Shown here in pieces: positions 61,979 through 64,000 of a DNA stretch of 64,000 nt. Source of the stretch: an uncultured Aquimarina sp. (GTDB taxonomy: Bacteria > Bacteroidota > Bacteroidia > Flavobacteriales > Flavobacteriaceae); NCBI GenBank assembly GCA_947489195.1, contig CANLCT010000003.1, forward strand, positions 62,001-126,000. Direction: 5' to 3'. A program made the position numbers and the translations under genes. A model generated the notes under the pieces. It was not told the DNA's origin. It did not search any database and saw nothing but the letters and a program-made list of their open reading frames with translations. Numbering within the stretch: the stretch's first letter is position 1; every line of letters begins with the position of its first letter.

Positions 61979-62950
61979 ATGTTTCCATTACAACGCAACA
62001 GAAGATTACGTACTAACAAAGCCATTCGTTCCTTAGTTCAAGAAAACACCATTTCGGTAAATGATTTTTTAGTCCCCTTATTTGTTGTAGAAGGTAAAGG
62101 AATAAAAGAGGAAATTGCCTCTATGCCTAATTATTTCCGCTACAGTTTGGATTTGCTTAGCGCAGAAGTAAAAGAACTATGGGACTTGGGATTAAAATCT
62201 GTTTTAGTTTTTGTAAAAGTACCCGATAATTTAAAAGACAACAAAGGCACCGAAGCTTTAAACCCTGAAGGCTTAATGCAACGCGCTGTAAAAAAAATAA
62301 AAAATGCGGTTCCCGAAATGCTAGTCATGACCGATGTTGCTTTGGATCCTTATTCTTCATACGGGCACGATGGCATTGTTGAAAACAACTACGTAGTCAA
62401 CGACCCAACTACCGAAGTACTGGCTCAAATGTCACTTTCCCATGCCCAAGCTGGTGCTGATTTTGTAGCCCCAAGTGATATGATGGACGGACGTATCGAA
62501 ACCATTCGCATGACTTTGGAAGAACATAATTTTGTAAATACTGGAATTATGAGTTATAGCGCTAAATACGCTTCTGCATTTTATGGTCCATTCCGTGATG
62601 CCTTGGACTCCGCTCCAGGTTTTGGAGATAAAAAAACCTACCAAATGGATGCTTCCAACAGAAAAGAAGCCATTACAGAAACCTTACTTGACATTCAAGA
62701 AGGAGCCGATATTGTTATGGTAAAACCGGGATTGTGTTATTTAGATATTGTACGCGATTTAGCTAACGAAATCGAAACCCCCATTGCCGCCTACCAAGTA
62801 AGTGGCGAATACGCTATGCTCAAAGCAGCAGTTGCCAAAGGATGGTTAGATCATGATAGTGTAATGCTTGAACAACTTATCGCTTTTAAAAGAGCTGGAG
62901 CAAGCATAATAGCCAGTTATTTTGCCAAAGATGTCGCTAAATTGCTATAA
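61979..62950 (+). CDS. hemB: Porphobilinogen synthase (delta-aminolevulinate dehydratase)
   Basis: 323 aa from the ATG at 61979, which gives the family's usual length and N-terminus (MFPLQRNRRLRTNKAIRSLV). It condenses two aminolevulinate molecules. Active-site lysines lie in SYSAKYASAFYGPFRDA and in IVMVKPGLCYLDIVRD; the metal-ligand region is TDVALDPYSSYGHDG, where the zinc cysteines of the classical type are not present, suggesting a magnesium-dependent form. Third haem gene of the region, with its own promoter element. Confidence 0.95.
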   Translation: MFPLQRNRRLRTNKAIRSLVQENTISVNDFLVPLFVVEGKGIKEEIASMPNYFRYSLDLLSAEVKELWDLGLKSVLVFVKVPDNLKDNKGTEALNPEGLMQRAVKKIKNAVPEMLVMTDVALDPYSSYGHDGIVENNYVVNDPTTEVLAQMSLSHAQAGADFVAPSDMMDGRIETIRMTLEEHNFVNTGIMSYSAKYASAFYGPFRDALDSAPGFGDKKTYQMDASNRKEAITETLLDIQEGADIVMVKPGLCYLDIVRDLANEIETPIAAYQVSGEYAMLKAAVAKGWLDHDSVMLEQLIAFKRAGASIIASYFAKDVAKLL

Positions 62951-63070
62951 TCTCTCCCTTTTTAGCACACCTTTTATCGATTTTATTAAGTATATAAACT
63001 ATTATTATACTTAAAATGTAATGAGTTAATATTTTGATCGACCCATTTAGGGTAATAAAAATAATTAGCC

Positions 63071-64000
63071 ATGAAACTAAAATCGATTATATACAGTTTA
63101 ACCACAGTATTATTAGCCTCTTGCGTTGGAGAGAATTTAGTGTTTAGCGGTCCAGATTCTGCTAATAATTTAACGTTTGATCGCCGGCTTCTCTCAGTGG
63201 CATTTGACGAAAGCCCTCAAATAGTACTTAGAAATAATGGAGAAGTTTTAGATTTAGAGAACGGAGATTTCAATGTACTATTTTCAAGTAGCGACACAAG
63301 TTTTCTGCAAATTGATCAAACTGGAAAGATTACTATAAAAGAAGCTGGCATTGGAGAAACTGTTGATGTAAGTGTTTCTTTTGCCCCTAAAGCGGAGACA
63401 GAAATCGATGACTCTGAAGTTCCTGAACCTATAACTGATGATATTACTATTGGTGCAGTTACCATTTCCGAGGCAGAAGCTAGAGGTATCGATAATATTG
63501 ATGAAATAGTTGCTAATGGATATGAGCCAAAAATATCTATTAATGAAAACTTTAGAGAAATCGATATTAATACAACAAATCAACTAAAATTAACTGCTAT
63601 ATTCCAAGGAATCAAAAGAGAAGTTATAGAAAACACCGTATTTAATTGGAATAGCTCAAATACTGATGTACTTACCATAAGTAATGATGGAGTAATAACA
63701 CCAATAAGCTTGGGTGAAACTACAATTAGTGTATCAACTGAATTTGAAGGAGAAACTTTTGATTTCGAAAAAAATCTAATTGTTGGAGGCGAAACTGCAG
63801 AAGAAGAGCCTGAAGAAGAACCCCAACCAACTAAAGAGGTTTTAGCTTTTGGAGACTTACAAACTAATAGCCAATATGTAGTTAATGGCGAATTTGAAAT
63901 TTTTACAGAAAACGGAAAGTCTTTTATTACTTTAAGCGACGATTTTGATACTAGAAACGGAAGAAGTCAAGTTCCTGACCTTACAATTTATTTAAGTAAT
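63071..64000 (+). CDS. Partial surface lipoprotein with Ig-like repeats and a DM13-like domain
   Basis: The frame runs from an ATG at 63071 to the last base of the window (310 codons, no stop). Lipoprotein signal (SLTTVLLASC, Cys18). Residues about 40-115 and about 170-245 resemble BIG2-type bacterial immunoglobulin folds (GKITIKEAGIGETVDVSVSF; DGVITPISLGETTISVSTEF), followed by an acidic linker (EEEPEEEPQP). From about residue 258 the sequence GDLQTNSQYVVNGEFEIFT then PDLTIYLSN matches a DM13 domain, cut off by the window edge. Likely surface-anchored; ligand unknown. Confidence 0.75.
   Translation, partial: MKLKSIIYSLTTVLLASCVGENLVFSGPDSANNLTFDRRLLSVAFDESPQIVLRNNGEVLDLENGDFNVLFSSSDTSFLQIDQTGKITIKEAGIGETVDVSVSFAPKAETEIDDSEVPEPITDDITIGAVTISEAEARGIDNIDEIVANGYEPKISINENFREIDINTTNQLKLTAIFQGIKREVIENTVFNWNSSNTDVLTISNDGVITPISLGETTISVSTEFEGETFDFEKNLIVGGETAEEEPEEEPQPTKEVLAFGDLQTNSQYVVNGEFEIFTENGKSFITLSDDFDTRNGRSQVPDLTIYLSN

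Noticed and set aside
62986..63014. TTAAGTATA/TATACTTAA hairpin after hemB
   Set aside because: 9-bp AT-only stem with no T-run on the plus strand; not convincing as a terminator.
1..64000. tRNA, rRNA, CRISPR arrays, insertion sequences, integrases and attachment sites
   Set aside because: I looked for conserved tRNA arms, regular spacer repeats, transposase motifs and tRNA-adjacent direct repeats and found none.

Overview
The window looks like a chromosome segment of a marine-type member of the Flavobacteriaceae (Bacteroidota). The DNA is AT-rich. Promoters show the Bacteroidota -7 box TAnnTTTG, and Shine-Dalgarno sites are not evident. Lineage markers include a PorZ-like type IX secretion (T9SS) protein, a T9SS sorting domain on a cellulase, TonB-dependent receptors, a DUF4249 lipoprotein, a LytTR two-component pair, a class II HMG-CoA reductase next to a GYDIA-type GHMP kinase, and a YicC-Gmk-NadD operon. 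I see no tRNA, rRNA, CRISPR array, integrase or insertion sequence.

1-17.9 kb (minus strand): most of an extracellular contractile injection system (eCIS), a phage-tail-like nanomachine. In transcription order it encodes a DUF4255/Pvc16-type terminator, a 443-aa protein that is a candidate cap adaptor, one contractile sheath, two unrecognised cysteine-rich helical proteins of exactly 304 aa each, two tube proteins, a 54-aa DUF5908 protein, a LysM/CIS-tube adaptor, a VgrG-like spike, a PAAR tip, a gp25-like wedge, and two giant J-like baseplate proteins (1438 aa, and at least 1265 aa running off the left edge). The expected AAA+ ATPase, tape measure, fibres and cargo are not in the window and presumably lie to the left. 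Just upstream is a PAS-LuxR regulator, separated from the operon by an intrinsic terminator.

18.9-25.3 kb: leucine biosynthesis (leuC, leuD, a leuA/cimA-type synthase, leuB). A methyltransferase-like gene sits on the opposite strand between the synthase and leuB, and several hairpins and a palindromic GCTAAAA/GCCAAAA repeat occupy the spacers.

25.4-34.6 kb: a small lipoprotein; then on the minus strand an overlapping pair for surface-glycan or lipid modification (phosphoethanolamine-transferase-like sulfatase fold and acyltransferase 3), a TonB-dependent receptor, recO and a porZ-like gene in a tight run, and a DinB-like protein.

34.6-45.5 kb: housekeeping genes: ArsC/Spx-like protein, EamA transporter, thioesterase, yicC-gmk-nadD, comEC-like, a periplasmic thioredoxin, a POT peptide transporter, and the mevalonate-pathway pair.

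45.8-55.4 kb: a secreted GH9 cellulase (GH9-CBM3-PKD-novel module-T9SS tail) converges on a surface metalloprotease lipoprotein that carries the same uncharacterised module of about 110 aa. Next come a LytTR regulator, a LytS-type kinase, a DUF4249 lipoprotein and a TonB-dependent receptor, which look like one sensing and uptake unit.

55.4-64 kb: a three-hairpin palindromic repeat; a PPOX protein; an ArsR-SRPBCC operon with its probable operator; a lipoprotein; a haem group (hemH, MATE transporter, hemJ, then hemB); and a partial lipoprotein ending in a DM13-like domain at the right edge.

The most novel material is in the eCIS (the 304-aa Cys-rich pair and the repeat-bearing baseplate giant), the module shared by the cellulase and the protease, and the structured intergenic elements.
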